A stretch of DNA of 36,012 nucleotides from Eubacteriales bacterium (GTDB taxonomy: Bacteria; Bacillota; Clostridia; Christensenellales; Aristaeellaceae). Positions 14,155 to 21,992 of this stretch are shown one piece after another; the first letter of the stretch is position 1; each line of letters opens with the position of its first letter. The notes below the pieces were generated by a model. The model had not been told where the DNA came from. It saw only the letters and a list, made by a program, of their open reading frames with translations, and did not search any database. The stretch lies in contig JAQUWD010000041.1 in NCBI GenBank assembly GCA_028693055.1, positions 1 to 36,012 on the forward strand, written 5' to 3'. Position numbers and translations under genes: made by a program.

Positions 14155-15480
14155 CTAAATTACCCGCTGGTTCAGCCATTTCCCGCTCAGGTAGCGCCAG
14201 ACAAAGATCGCCGCCCGAAACACCCAATCCAGACACATTGCCAGCCAGATTCCCATCAAGCCCATGTGGAACCAATAAACAAAGAGGTAGCTAAACCCGA
14301 TACGCACCGTCCACATAACGGAAACGGATACGATCATCGTAAAGCGCGAATCTCCGGCGGCACGCAAGGAGGATGGGAGCGAAAAGCTCAGCGTCCAGAA
14401 CAGCGCGCCCATAATAGCAAAGAGCCGTAGCACCTTTACAGACGCTTCAATGCCCTCGGGGCTCAGGTTGAAGAGCGTACATAATGTACCGCCCATGAAA
14501 TACAGGAAGGTATTGCTTAGAATCATCAGCACCCAAGTAAGCCCAACCAGCAGCTTGGTGTAGTATTTCGCCTGTTCCTTATCGCCCGCGCCGATGCATT
14601 GGCCGACTACGGCAACCATGGCTAGGTTGATGGCAATGCCGGGAAGGTTGGTGAAGGTGGCGATTTTATCGCTGACGGCGTTGGCGGCGATGATGGTTTC
14701 GCTGAACATAGCCACCATCCCGGCGACCATGAGCTTCCCCACTTGGAAGATACTGTTTTCAATGCCGTTGGGAATGCCTTGCCGAAAAATACGCTTGATC
14801 ATGGGAAAGTCCATCTCTGGGTTCAAGGCGCGCTCGATGTGGATTGGGGCGTAACGGTTGAGCATCATACGCACCATGATCGCAGCGCCTAAGAAGCGGG
14901 AGATTAGCGTGGCAATGCCTGCGCCCATTACCTCTATATGCATGCCGTAGATGAAAAGGGCGTTGCCTACGATATTGGTCAGGTTCATCAGCAAGGAGGT
15001 ATACATGCTGGCCTTGCTATTACCCATGGCGCGCAAAAGCGCCGCGCCGCCGTTATACAAGGCCAGCGCGGGATAGCTCAGGCAGGAGAGATAAAAATAG
15101 GTCTTGCAGTAGCTCATGGTCGCGTCGCTGAGACCGCCGAAGCATAAACGAAGAATCGGCTCGCAAAGCGCGATGCCGATCGCGCTAATGCCCAGCGCAA
15201 TGAATAAGGAGACGTACATCAGCTGCTTAGCGGCTTTGCAGGCGTTGTGGCTTTCCCGCCTACCCAGATATTGCGCGGCGACCACCGCGCCGCCGGTGGC
15301 CATAGCGGAGAAAAGCTGAATCAGCAGTATGTTGATGGAGTCCACCAAGGAAATGGCGGATACCGCCGATTCGGAAACAGAGCTGACCATGACGGTGTCC
15401 GCCATACCGATGAGAACGGTTAGGGTTTGCTCAATCACTAATGGAATAATCAGACGAACCAAGTCTTGGCGCGAAAACAT
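14155..15480 (-). CDS. MATE-family multidrug/toxin extrusion transporter
   Basis: About 441 residues with twelve predicted membrane segments and the MATE signature near the N-terminus (PLVIEQTLTVLIGMADTVMV), plus AANAVSDKI in the C-terminal half. MATE proteins export cationic drugs or metabolites using Na+ or H+. I start at the ATG at 15480 because residues before it in frame are not MATE-like; an obvious ribosome binding site is lacking, consistent with coupling to the upstream gene, which ends 10 bases earlier at 15491. It converges on the TraB gene with an 18-base gap and no clear terminator. Confidence 0.88.
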   Translation of the reverse strand: MFSRQDLVRLIIPLVIEQTLTVLIGMADTVMVSSVSESAVSAISLVDSINILLIQLFSAMATGGAVVAAQYLGRRESHNACKAAKQLMYVSLFIALGISAIGIALCEPILRLCFGGLSDATMSYCKTYFYLSCLSYPALALYNGGAALLRAMGNSKASMYTSLLMNLTNIVGNALFIYGMHIEVMGAGIATLISRFLGAAIMVRMMLNRYAPIHIERALNPEMDFPMIKRIFRQGIPNGIENSIFQVGKLMVAGMVAMFSETIIAANAVSDKIATFTNLPGIAINLAMVAVVGQCIGAGDKEQAKYYTKLLVGLTWVLMILSNTFLYFMGGTLCTLFNLSPEGIEASVKVLRLFAIMGALFWTLSFSLPSSLRAAGDSRFTMIVSVSVMWTVRIGFSYLFVYWFHMGLMGIWLAMCLDWVFRAAIFVWRYLSGKWLNQRVI

Positions 15481-15490
15481 GCGCTCAGCT

Positions 15491-16546
15491 TTAGGAACGC
15501 TCGTTGGTAACACCCTCCTGCTTTTTGTGACGGCGCATGCCGCGGATACTGTCAATGGAGGTAAGGATTACGCCGGCTAGCACGCTTAAATAGTAAGTGG
15601 AAAACCGCCAAATCAACAGCGCCACAAACAGCCGCGCGTCCGGGAAAATCCCCTTGAAGAGAACCGCGAAGCCGCCCTCCTGCGCACCGGACGCGCCGGG
15701 CAGCGGGGTATAGCTGGCCCCGATGTATAATAGAACGCCCATGGTGATCAGCTCCATGACGCTTACGCCGCTAAGGCCAAAGGCGAGGTAGATGAAAACG
15801 ATGACCAACATCAAGGATAAAAGCTGCAATACGGCAATGGCGCATTGCACCAATAGATCTTTTGGCGAGCGCAGCAACAGCCGCACGCAGTACAAAAAGC
15901 TGTGGCAATGATCCTCCCAGCGTGCCTTGGCGGCTACCGGATCCTTGCATAGGTGAAGCTTCGCGCCAATTTGGATGCAGAGGTTCATCAGCCACCGCAC
16001 CGCCTTTTGGCTAATGGCCATCAACGCCACCATGCCGATGGAAAAGAAATTGACCACATAGCCGATGATCACGAACCACAGCGTTCCTTGGGTATGGACA
16101 GCCACAAAAGGAATGTGGGTGAGCCAGAGAATGCCGCCAATGACCAGCAGCATGAATTGGAAGCAAAGAAATTTAATCGCCATGGCCGAGCCGCTCACGC
16201 CAATGGGTACCTTATATTGGCTTAAGGTATACATTTCCAAGGGCTGGCCGCCGGTGGCGCCCGGAGTGACGTTGCAGTAGTATACGCCGATCATCGCCGC
16301 GTGGAGACTTTGCAAAACGGTGATGGGGTAGCCCTGCTGTTTTAAAAAGAAGTGGACGGACAATGCGTCCGTAAGAATATATAATGCCCAGCTTAAAAAG
16401 CAAAGCACCAAGAATAAGGGGCTAAAGGTTTGCAGGGCGTGGAGAAGATCGCTCAGATCGTTGCCGTTGAGACCCACGAATACCACGACGCCAAGGGTAA
16501 AGAGCAGAAAAAGAAAGCTCATCAGCTTTTTAATACCTGGTTTCAT
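15491..16546 (-). CDS. YbhN/MprF-type flippase-like membrane protein (LPG synthase TM domain)
   Basis: A 351-residue polytopic protein matching the lysylphosphatidylglycerol synthase membrane domain (UPF0104/YbhN, AglD). Features are the N-terminal hairpin, the conserved NVTPGATGGQPLEMY loop and the C-terminal PLPGASGAQEGGF. In MprF this domain flips the lipid; there is no aminoacyltransferase domain here. Standalone members are putative lipid or glycolipid transporters. It is the first gene of a unit with the MATE gene 10 bases downstream, behind a clear promoter (16584-16612) and a palindromic site. The ribosome site GGAGAGGG precedes the ATG. Confidence 0.88.
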   Translation of the reverse strand: MKPGIKKLMSFLFLLFTLGVVVFVGLNGNDLSDLLHALQTFSPLFLVLCFLSWALYILTDALSVHFFLKQQGYPITVLQSLHAAMIGVYYCNVTPGATGGQPLEMYTLSQYKVPIGVSGSAMAIKFLCFQFMLLVIGGILWLTHIPFVAVHTQGTLWFVIIGYVVNFFSIGMVALMAISQKAVRWLMNLCIQIGAKLHLCKDPVAAKARWEDHCHSFLYCVRLLLRSPKDLLVQCAIAVLQLLSLMLVIVFIYLAFGLSGVSVMELITMGVLLYIGASYTPLPGASGAQEGGFAVLFKGIFPDARLFVALLIWRFSTYYLSVLAGVILTSIDSIRGMRRHKKQEGVTNERS

Positions 16547-16569
16547 GCATCCCTCTCCATCCTACTTGA

Positions 16570-16584
16570 TTGGAAACCGTTTCA
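16570..16584. promoter_or_regulatory. Palindromic operator-like site, cre-like with one mismatch
   Basis: The 15-mer from 16570 to 16584 contains the palindrome GAAAC-C-GTTTC at 16573-16583. It fits the Firmicute catabolite-responsive element pattern WTGNAANCGNWNNCW except at one position. It lies immediately downstream of the -10 box, over the expected start of transcription, where a LacI-family repressor or CcpA would block initiation. Confidence 0.45.
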
Positions 16585-16612
16585 GTATAGCATAAAGAAA
16601 GCAAAAGGGCAA
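16584..16612 (-). promoter_or_regulatory. Promoter for the flippase-MATE unit
   Basis: On the minus strand, TTGCCC (16612-16607), a 17-base spacer and TATACT (16589-16584). It drives the YbhN-like gene and probably the downstream MATE gene. Confidence 0.65.
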
Positions 16613-16617
16613 TTCGT

Positions 16618-18000
16618 TTACCGTTGGGCTTGAATTGCCTTGTTCATCCAGCTTCCTTTGCAGTAGTAAACGATAAACATTAGGGAGGTTATCGTCCATG
16701 TGATGGGATAGCTGAGCAATACGGTGGTCAGCGTGTTATTTACGGGCACCACTGCATACAGCCAAACGATACGGAGCAGGCAAATGCCGGTCAGGGTCAT
16801 GACGGTTGGCAGGAAGGTATCGCCTGCGCCCCGCAATGCTCCGGAGAAGATTTCTACGCAAATATAGGTGATGTAGAAGGGAACCAATGTACGGATGATG
16901 GAAAGTCCGCTGGTAATCACCTCGGGATCATCGCTAAATAATCCTAAAAGTGGCTCTCCTAATAGGAAAATAGCAGCGCTTAACAGCACGGTTGCGGCTG
17001 CCGTCATTTCCATGCAGATCCGAACGCTTTTCTTAACGCGGTCATAGCGCTGCGCGCCGAAGTTTTGCCCCACAAAGGTGGTTATGGATACGCCAAAGGC
17101 GCTGACGATCATCCAATAAAAGGTGTCGAGCTTGCCGTAAGCCGTCCACGCCGCCAATACATTGGTGCCAAAGGCGTTGACCCCGACCTGTATGATCACG
17201 TTGGAGATGGAATACATCACCGACTGGAGCCCGGCAGGGAAGCCGATTTTGATAATGCGGTTCAGCAAGCCTCGATGAATGCGGATTTCCTTTGGATGCA
17301 GCTGATAGCACTGGTGAGAGCGGCAGAGGGTGACGATAACCAGCACGGCGCTGACCAGCTGGGAGAGAATGGTGGCCCAAGCGGCTCCGGCTACGCCCAT
17401 CCCCAGCCCGACTACAAAAACAATGTCCAAAACGATGTTGACCATGCAGGCACAGATTAAAAAGTACAATGGACGGCGGGAGTCTCCCACGGCGCGCAGG
17501 ATGCCCGAGCCGATATTATAAATCAGCGATGGCAGCATCCCCAAGGAGAAGATACGGATATAGGTGACGGCATAATCCATGATCTCCTCTGGCGTAGACA
17601 TCCATTCCAGCATGACGGGCAGCGCAAGGTAGCTGACCACGGTCATAAAAAGACCGCAGCCCAGCGCCAAGGCGGCGGAGGTATGCACGGCGGCGGAAAC
17701 GTCTTTGCCCTTGCCGCCGCCGTAAAACTGGGAAATGACGACCGTCGCGCCGGAGGACAGGCCAACGAAAAACCCCACCAGCAGATTGATGAGGTTTCCC
17801 GTCGCACCGCCCACGGCGGCTAGCGATTCTTTGCCGACAAATTTGCCGACGATAATCGCGTCCACGGTATTATAGAGCTGTTGAAAAAAGGTGCCTAGCA
17901 AAATGGGAAAAAAGAACATCAAAAGCTGCTGCCAGATCACGCCCTCTGTAATTCCGTTTCCCTCAGGCGAAGCAAACAGCGCGCGTTTTTTAGCTTTCAT
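16618..18000 (-). CDS. MATE-family transporter downstream of a DtxR-type regulator
   Basis: A 460-residue MATE protein (QLYNTVDAIIVGKFVG near the N-terminus), about twelve membrane segments. It belongs to a different branch from the MATE gene at 14155; the two share only family features. AAAGGAG precedes the ATG with good spacing. It is the last gene of the rqcH-GNAT-DtxR-MATE run, 19 bases after the regulator gene. Because DtxR-type regulators often govern adjacent transport genes, export linked to metal or oxidative state is a possibility, but the substrate cannot be read from the sequence. Confidence 0.92.
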   Translation of the reverse strand: MKAKKRALFASPEGNGITEGVIWQQLLMFFFPILLGTFFQQLYNTVDAIIVGKFVGKESLAAVGGATGNLINLLVGFFVGLSSGATVVISQFYGGGKGKDVSAAVHTSAALALGCGLFMTVVSYLALPVMLEWMSTPEEIMDYAVTYIRIFSLGMLPSLIYNIGSGILRAVGDSRRPLYFLICACMVNIVLDIVFVVGLGMGVAGAAWATILSQLVSAVLVIVTLCRSHQCYQLHPKEIRIHRGLLNRIIKIGFPAGLQSVMYSISNVIIQVGVNAFGTNVLAAWTAYGKLDTFYWMIVSAFGVSITTFVGQNFGAQRYDRVKKSVRICMEMTAAATVLLSAAIFLLGEPLLGLFSDDPEVITSGLSIIRTLVPFYITYICVEIFSGALRGAGDTFLPTVMTLTGICLLRIVWLYAVVPVNNTLTTVLLSYPITWTITSLMFIVYYCKGSWMNKAIQAQR

Positions 18001-18019
18001 GGGTATGCTCCTTTACGGG

Positions 18020-18385
18020 CTAGGATCGTTGAATGTGTTTGCGAATAGCGGCAAAGGTTTCATCGGACAGGACATGCTCTATTTTGCATGCATCCTCCCG
18101 TGCGGTTTGCTCCGTTACGCCGAGCCGTTCAAGCATGGAGGCGAGCACCTCGTGTCGCTCATAAATCCGCTCGGCAATGGCTTTACCGCTGTCCGTCAGG
18201 AAAATGAGATTGCCTTTGTCCATCAAAATATAACCGTTCTCACGCAGCTTTTTCATAGCGACGCTCACCGACGGCTTGGTCACCGACAGGGCGGCGGCAA
18301 TATCAATGGAACGGGCATAGCCCTTTTCGTTGGTCAGCATCAAGATCATTTCCAGATAATCCTCGGCGGATTCATGTATGTTCAT
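18020..18385 (-). CDS. DtxR/MntR-family metal-responsive regulator
   Basis: This 121-residue protein has an N-terminal winged helix (SVTKPSVSVAMKKL recognition region) and a dimerisation domain, and lacks the C-terminal SH3-like domain, so its size is MntR-like. Likely metal ligands are Asp9 and Glu12 as in MntR, His78, and Cys100-x2-Glu103-His104 as in DtxR/IdeR, a mixture of the manganese and iron types. It overlaps the acetyltransferase stop by four bases (ATGA) and precedes a MATE transporter. It is expected to sense Mn2+ or Fe2+; which one is not clear. Confidence 0.92.
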   Translation of the reverse strand: MNIHESAEDYLEMILMLTNEKGYARSIDIAAALSVTKPSVSVAMKKLRENGYILMDKGNLIFLTDSGKAIAERIYERHEVLASMLERLGVTEQTAREDACKIEHVLSDETFAAIRKHIQRS

Positions 18386-18969
18386 AGTAATCTTCCTTTC
18401 CCGTCAACGGTGCAGCACGTTCGGAACTCCGCAAAGGGAATCGGCGGCTTGGGGGGATTCATCGGTGGATTCAGCTGTTTATGAAGCCAGATGCACGTTA
18501 GCCATTTGCCGTGCTTGCAGCCCACGTTTTCAAGGCGAGCGACGGGGGTAAAGCCGAAATGCTCATGGAGGGCCAAGCTCTCGTTGTTCTCTGCGTTGAC
18601 GACCCCATAGGCGTTTACAAAGCCCTGCTCCTTCAGCATTGCAAACAGCTTCTCATAGAGTAGCTTGCCGATTCCATGGCGCTGAGGCGCGGCGGGATGC
18701 AGATAAATCGTCAGCTCCACGGAGTAGCGGTAGCCGCTTTGGGGGCGAACAGGCTCCGCGTTGGCAAAGCCTAAAAAGGTTCCCGAATCCTCATCCTCGG
18801 CAATCAAGAATGGATAAACCTCCAATAGATTCTCAATGCTGGCTGTATAGGCTGACAGCGGCTTGAGGGTTTCGTTATAGGAGGCCTCGGTATGCTCGAT
18901 ATAATAAGCGTATACCTCGCGTACCTTTGCCGCGTCCTCGGGAACGGCAATGCGTACCATCGGCTTCAT
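18382..18969 (-). CDS. GNAT acetyltransferase, phosphinothricin acetyltransferase-like
   Basis: The 195 residues show the GNAT order: VRIAVPEDAAKVREVY at the N-terminus, the central strand ELTIYLHP, the acetyl-CoA loop QRHGIGKLLYEKL, and YGVVNAENNESLALHEHFGF, which is characteristic of the phosphinothricin/methionine sulfoximine acetyltransferase branch. Members N-acetylate amino acid analogues; the natural substrate is unknown. The Pro-rich C-terminal tail (NPPMNPPKPPIPF) is unusual for the family. AAGGAG precedes the ATG. It lies 12 bases after rqcH and overlaps the DtxR gene by four bases. Confidence 0.88.
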   Translation of the reverse strand: MKPMVRIAVPEDAAKVREVYAYYIEHTEASYNETLKPLSAYTASIENLLEVYPFLIAEDEDSGTFLGFANAEPVRPQSGYRYSVELTIYLHPAAPQRHGIGKLLYEKLFAMLKEQGFVNAYGVVNAENNESLALHEHFGFTPVARLENVGCKHGKWLTCIWLHKQLNPPMNPPKPPIPFAEFRTCCTVDGKGRLL

Positions 18970-18981
18970 AACAGCATCTCC

Positions 18982-20730
18982 TTATTGATTCGCTTGCTTT
19001 AGAATCAGCGCTTGATCCTCCGGCGTGACGCCTACGAACAGCGTTTGAAAATTGGTGTAGGTTACCAAGCCTGCCGGGGCGTTGGCAGATTTTTTCACGT
19101 ATTTGCGCAAAGTGTAGTCCACGGGCATGGAGGGATGGTTGCGGCCTCGGCTGTAATAGGCGGCTAGCTTGGCGGCAAAAAGCAGCGTGTCGTCCTTAGG
19201 GGGCTCCTCGGAGCGAATGATGACATGGGAGCCGGGAATGCCCTGAACGTGGAGCCAAGTTTCGCCGCCGCGGGCGTGCAGCGTCAAACGGTCGTTTTGC
19301 ATCGAATTCTTACCGACCTCGATAACCGTGCCGTCAGGGGCGGTAAAGCGATAGGGCTTGCCCTCCACTAGCTTCTTCTGCTTGCGCTGCGCCGCGTCGG
19401 GACGGAGAAAGCCGCTCTGAATGAGCACATAGCGGATTTCTGCCATATCTGCCGAGCTTTCGCATTTTTCCAGATCGTCTAGCCCGCTTTCCAGCACCAG
19501 CAGGTCTTTTTCAATTTGCTTAAGCTGCTCGGTGGCGTACTGCTCCGCAACCTTGGCTTTGCGATACTTTTTATAGTAGGCTTGGGCGTTCTGTGCGGGA
19601 GCTAGACGGGTGTTTAAGGGGATTTCCACTTCGGCGGCGTTTTCGTCGTAGTAGTTCTGGACGGCGATGGAGGCTTGCCCCCGGCTAATCAAATGCATAT
19701 TAGCGGTCAGCAGATCGCCGTAAATTCGGTTTTGCTCGGCTTGCTCGCTGCTTTGCAAGGTGGCGAGCATGATGCCCTTTTTCTTTTCCGTGCGTTCCAG
19801 CGCGCTTTTGATGTGGCGCTGTAGCCCGATGCTTTTCTGCTGCATGCGCAGCCGCAGATCGCGGCCCAGATAAAACGCATCCATGGCTTCGCTTAAGGAG
19901 GGCATGGGCTTTTGATGGTCGGGGTCGAAGCTTCGGTAGGGGAAGGGGAAGAAATCCACAGCCAGCCCCGCCTGGTCGTAGAGGGTCACGGGGTTTGCCC
20001 GTTGGGGAGCATGGAGAAAAAAGTCTGAAAGACGCTGGGCAGTTCGCTCCGGATCCAGCTCGCTAACGGGCACGGAGGGCTCCAGCCCCAGCTGAGCGCA
20101 AACCTCCTTGGAGCATAGTCCGGCCATGCCGGATACGCATTCCATCAGCGCCTTGGATAGGGGCATGGTAAGCCCGCGGAGGCGCTCCTCAAGCGCCGGG
20201 GCGGTAAGCTCCTCGGGGGTCAGCTTGTCCTGACGGGGAGGAAGCACATATTCGTCCCCCGGCAGCAAAGTGCGCACCCGGCTCATTTCGCTGTTTACGT
20301 GGCGAATGGCGTCAATGATGATCCCCTGCTGATTGACTAAGGTTAAATCACTGTAACGGCCCATGATTTCCAGATACAGGGTCTTTTCTACATGGTCGTT
20401 CAGCTCGTCGATTGCGTCAAAGGCTATCGCCAAAATACGATCGCCATAAAGCTGCTTAACGGAAAGAACCCGCGAGCCCAGCAGGTGCTTGCGCATCAGC
20501 ATGCAAAACATTGGCGGCTCCGTGGGGTTTTCGTAGACTTGGGCGGTTAGCTGCGCCCGGGCCTGATTGGCGTTGGCGGAGAGCAGTAGCTTATGGTTCC
20601 CGCCGCTGTTGCGGATGAGCAATAAAAGCGCGTCGCGCTCGGGCTGGTTGACCTTATCAACACGGCCGCCCGTCAGCTTTACGCTTAGCTCTTGTTGCAG
20701 ATAGGACAGGGTAAAGCCGTCCATAGGCAT
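18982..20730 (-). CDS. rqcH: RqcH, ribosome-associated quality control factor (NFACT family)
   Basis: RqcH binds the obstructed large ribosomal subunit and recruits Ala-tRNA to add C-terminal alanine tails that mark stalled proteins for degradation. The 582 residues show the NFACT-N domain (PMDGFTLSYLQQEL, then MRKHLLGSRV and EIMGRYSDLTLV), helix-hairpin and coiled-coil regions around 270-420, and the NFACT-R domain with HARGGETWLHVQGIPGSHVI. I choose the ATG at 20730 because AAAGGAG lies eight bases upstream; sequence before it does not resemble the family. It is the first gene of a four-gene minus-strand run and is divergent from the gerM-like gene. The old label is fibronectin-binding protein. 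Confidence 0.95.
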   Translation of the reverse strand: MPMDGFTLSYLQQELSVKLTGGRVDKVNQPERDALLLLIRNSGGNHKLLLSANANQARAQLTAQVYENPTEPPMFCMLMRKHLLGSRVLSVKQLYGDRILAIAFDAIDELNDHVEKTLYLEIMGRYSDLTLVNQQGIIIDAIRHVNSEMSRVRTLLPGDEYVLPPRQDKLTPEELTAPALEERLRGLTMPLSKALMECVSGMAGLCSKEVCAQLGLEPSVPVSELDPERTAQRLSDFFLHAPQRANPVTLYDQAGLAVDFFPFPYRSFDPDHQKPMPSLSEAMDAFYLGRDLRLRMQQKSIGLQRHIKSALERTEKKKGIMLATLQSSEQAEQNRIYGDLLTANMHLISRGQASIAVQNYYDENAAEVEIPLNTRLAPAQNAQAYYKKYRKAKVAEQYATEQLKQIEKDLLVLESGLDDLEKCESSADMAEIRYVLIQSGFLRPDAAQRKQKKLVEGKPYRFTAPDGTVIEVGKNSMQNDRLTLHARGGETWLHVQGIPGSHVIIRSEEPPKDDTLLFAAKLAAYYSRGRNHPSMPVDYTLRKYVKKSANAPAGLVTYTNFQTLFVGVTPEDQALILKQANQ

Positions 20731-20763
20731 GCCAAAGTCTCCTTTCCATGGGTAACTGCCTGT

Positions 20764-20792
20764 ACTATAACATAATCGATAAAAAAGCGCAA
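20764..20792 (-). promoter_or_regulatory. Promoter for rqcH
   Basis: On the minus strand, TTGCGC (20792-20787), a 17-base spacer and TATAGT (20769-20764). The same -35 sequence occurs upstream of the reductase gene at 121-126. Confidence 0.6.
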
Positions 20793-20831
20793 TGAAACCT
20801 CCCGCCGCAAGCATGGAACGCAAATCGGTTT

Positions 20832-20839
20832 CATACAGT
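20832..20839 (+). promoter_or_regulatory. Possible sigma-E-type -10 box before the gerM-like gene
   Basis: CATACAGT matches the CATACANT -10 pattern of the mother-cell sigma-E class, 34 bases before the start. The -35 region (GCATG at 20811-20815) is only loosely similar. GerM in Bacillus subtilis is expressed in the mother cell, which agrees, but the match is short. Confidence 0.35.
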
Positions 20840-20872
20840 TTGAATGCAAACGACTGCTGAGGAGAGGATACA

Positions 20873-21895
20873 ATGAAAATCAAACGAGCCGATATCGAAC
20901 GAATACTAATCCTATGCGCGGCGGTGCTGGTGGTGGTGCTGGCATTGCGGGGGAACGACCAAACCACGTCTCAGGTGCTTGTGGAGCAAAGCGAGATTCC
21001 CGTGGAGCAAACCGCTGCCACAGCGGGAGAGAACAGCCAAGCAACCGTGGTGTTCTATGAGGATGGAGACGGTTATCTGGTGCCTGTTACCCGGCAGATT
21101 GCCAAGACCGACGGCATTGCAAAGGCAACGCTGTCGCTGATGGTCAAAAGCAGTCAAAACGACATGCAAGCGGCGCGCTTGGGTCTGCGTACGGTGATCC
21201 CCGAGGGAACCACCTTTGACGTGGATATCAAGGACGGACGCGCCAATGTCAACCTGAGCAAGGAAGCGCTCAATTGCGCCACGGCAGAGCAGGAAGCGCT
21301 GATGGTGGACGCGGTAACCAACGCCCTTTCCTGCTTCTCCACCGTGGAGGAGGTAACGCTGGAATTCGACGGTCAAAAGCGCAGCAAGCTGAGCTACGGA
21401 ACCGACGTAAGCGGCGTGTTCTCCGGCGGGAATCTAAATTTGGAGACGGTAGAAACCTTCTCGGACGACGCCAATCTGGTACAGCTCTATTTTCCGTCGC
21501 AGACTGGGCGGCTGCTGGTGCCTGTCACCCGGGCGGTGTTCAGCGATGCGGACGTTAGCACGGCGATTTTGGAGCTGGCAAAGGGGCCCCAAAGCGCAAG
21601 CGGCTTGGAACGGGCGCTGCCTGAAAACTGCGGCGTGAAGAGCGTGAAGCTCTCGGGCGGAGTGGTAACCGTCGATTTCTCTAAGGAGTTTAAGCAAGCG
21701 ATGGAGGAAACGGATGGCGGGAAACAGGCGATTCGGGCGATTTTGTTCACCTGCTCCCAGTTTCCCGGCGTAAAGAAGGTAGAGGTCATGGTGGACGGCG
21801 AGAAGCAGGCGATGCAGCCGGAAAGCGCCACCACCTTTATCAATGCCGAGGAGGAAGTGATCGCACAGTATCCCGGCGTGGTAGAGCTGGACTAG
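20873..21895 (+). CDS. gerM: GerMN-domain sporulation/germination protein
   Basis: 340 residues: an N-terminal membrane anchor (ILILCAAVLVVVLAL), then two tandem GerMN domains, each starting with a VxVYF-like strand (VVFYEDGDGYLVPVTRQI and VQLYFPSQTGRLLVPVTRAV). Domain boundaries are about 55-170 and 195-320. GerM proteins in Bacillus are needed for sporulation and germination, as outer-face components around the engulfment or spore cell wall machinery. It is divergent from rqcH and 97 bases upstream of the RNase PH fusion, as in many Firmicutes where gerM lies next to rph. The symbol is by homology. Confidence 0.88.
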   Translation: MKIKRADIERILILCAAVLVVVLALRGNDQTTSQVLVEQSEIPVEQTAATAGENSQATVVFYEDGDGYLVPVTRQIAKTDGIAKATLSLMVKSSQNDMQAARLGLRTVIPEGTTFDVDIKDGRANVNLSKEALNCATAEQEALMVDAVTNALSCFSTVEEVTLEFDGQKRSKLSYGTDVSGVFSGGNLNLETVETFSDDANLVQLYFPSQTGRLLVPVTRAVFSDADVSTAILELAKGPQSASGLERALPENCGVKSVKLSGGVVTVDFSKEFKQAMEETDGGKQAIRAILFTCSQFPGVKKVEVMVDGEKQAMQPESATTFINAEEEVIAQYPGVVELD

Positions 21896-21921
21896 ACAAC
21901 TTTGCACGGAAACGCTATAAT
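21894..21921 (+). promoter_or_regulatory. Possible promoter for the RNase PH fusion
   Basis: TAGACA (21894-21899), a 16-base spacer and a perfect TATAAT (21916-21921). It overlaps the gerM stop codon. The start would fall inside the next hairpin, so the hairpin may belong to the 5' leader, or serve only as the gerM terminator. Confidence 0.5.
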
Positions 21922-21923
21922 TT

Positions 21924-21966
21924 GGAACGGCGGAGAGAAATAGCTTCTCCCGTCGTTCCGTATTTT
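21924..21966 (+). terminator. Hairpin with T-rich tail after gerM
   Basis: GGAACGGCGGAGA from 21924 can pair with TTCTCCCGTCGTTCC ending at 21959, with a G-U pair and one bulge, and is followed by TATTTTTA. It is a reasonable intrinsic terminator for gerM. Confidence 0.55.
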
Positions 21967-21992
21967 TACGATGATAAAGGAGCCATTCGCTT

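Noticed and set aside
20731..20967. Longer RqcH beginning at 20967
   Set aside because: The extra 79 residues do not resemble NFACT proteins, span the intergenic promoter and overlap the gerM-like start; the ATG at 20730 has its own ribosome binding site.
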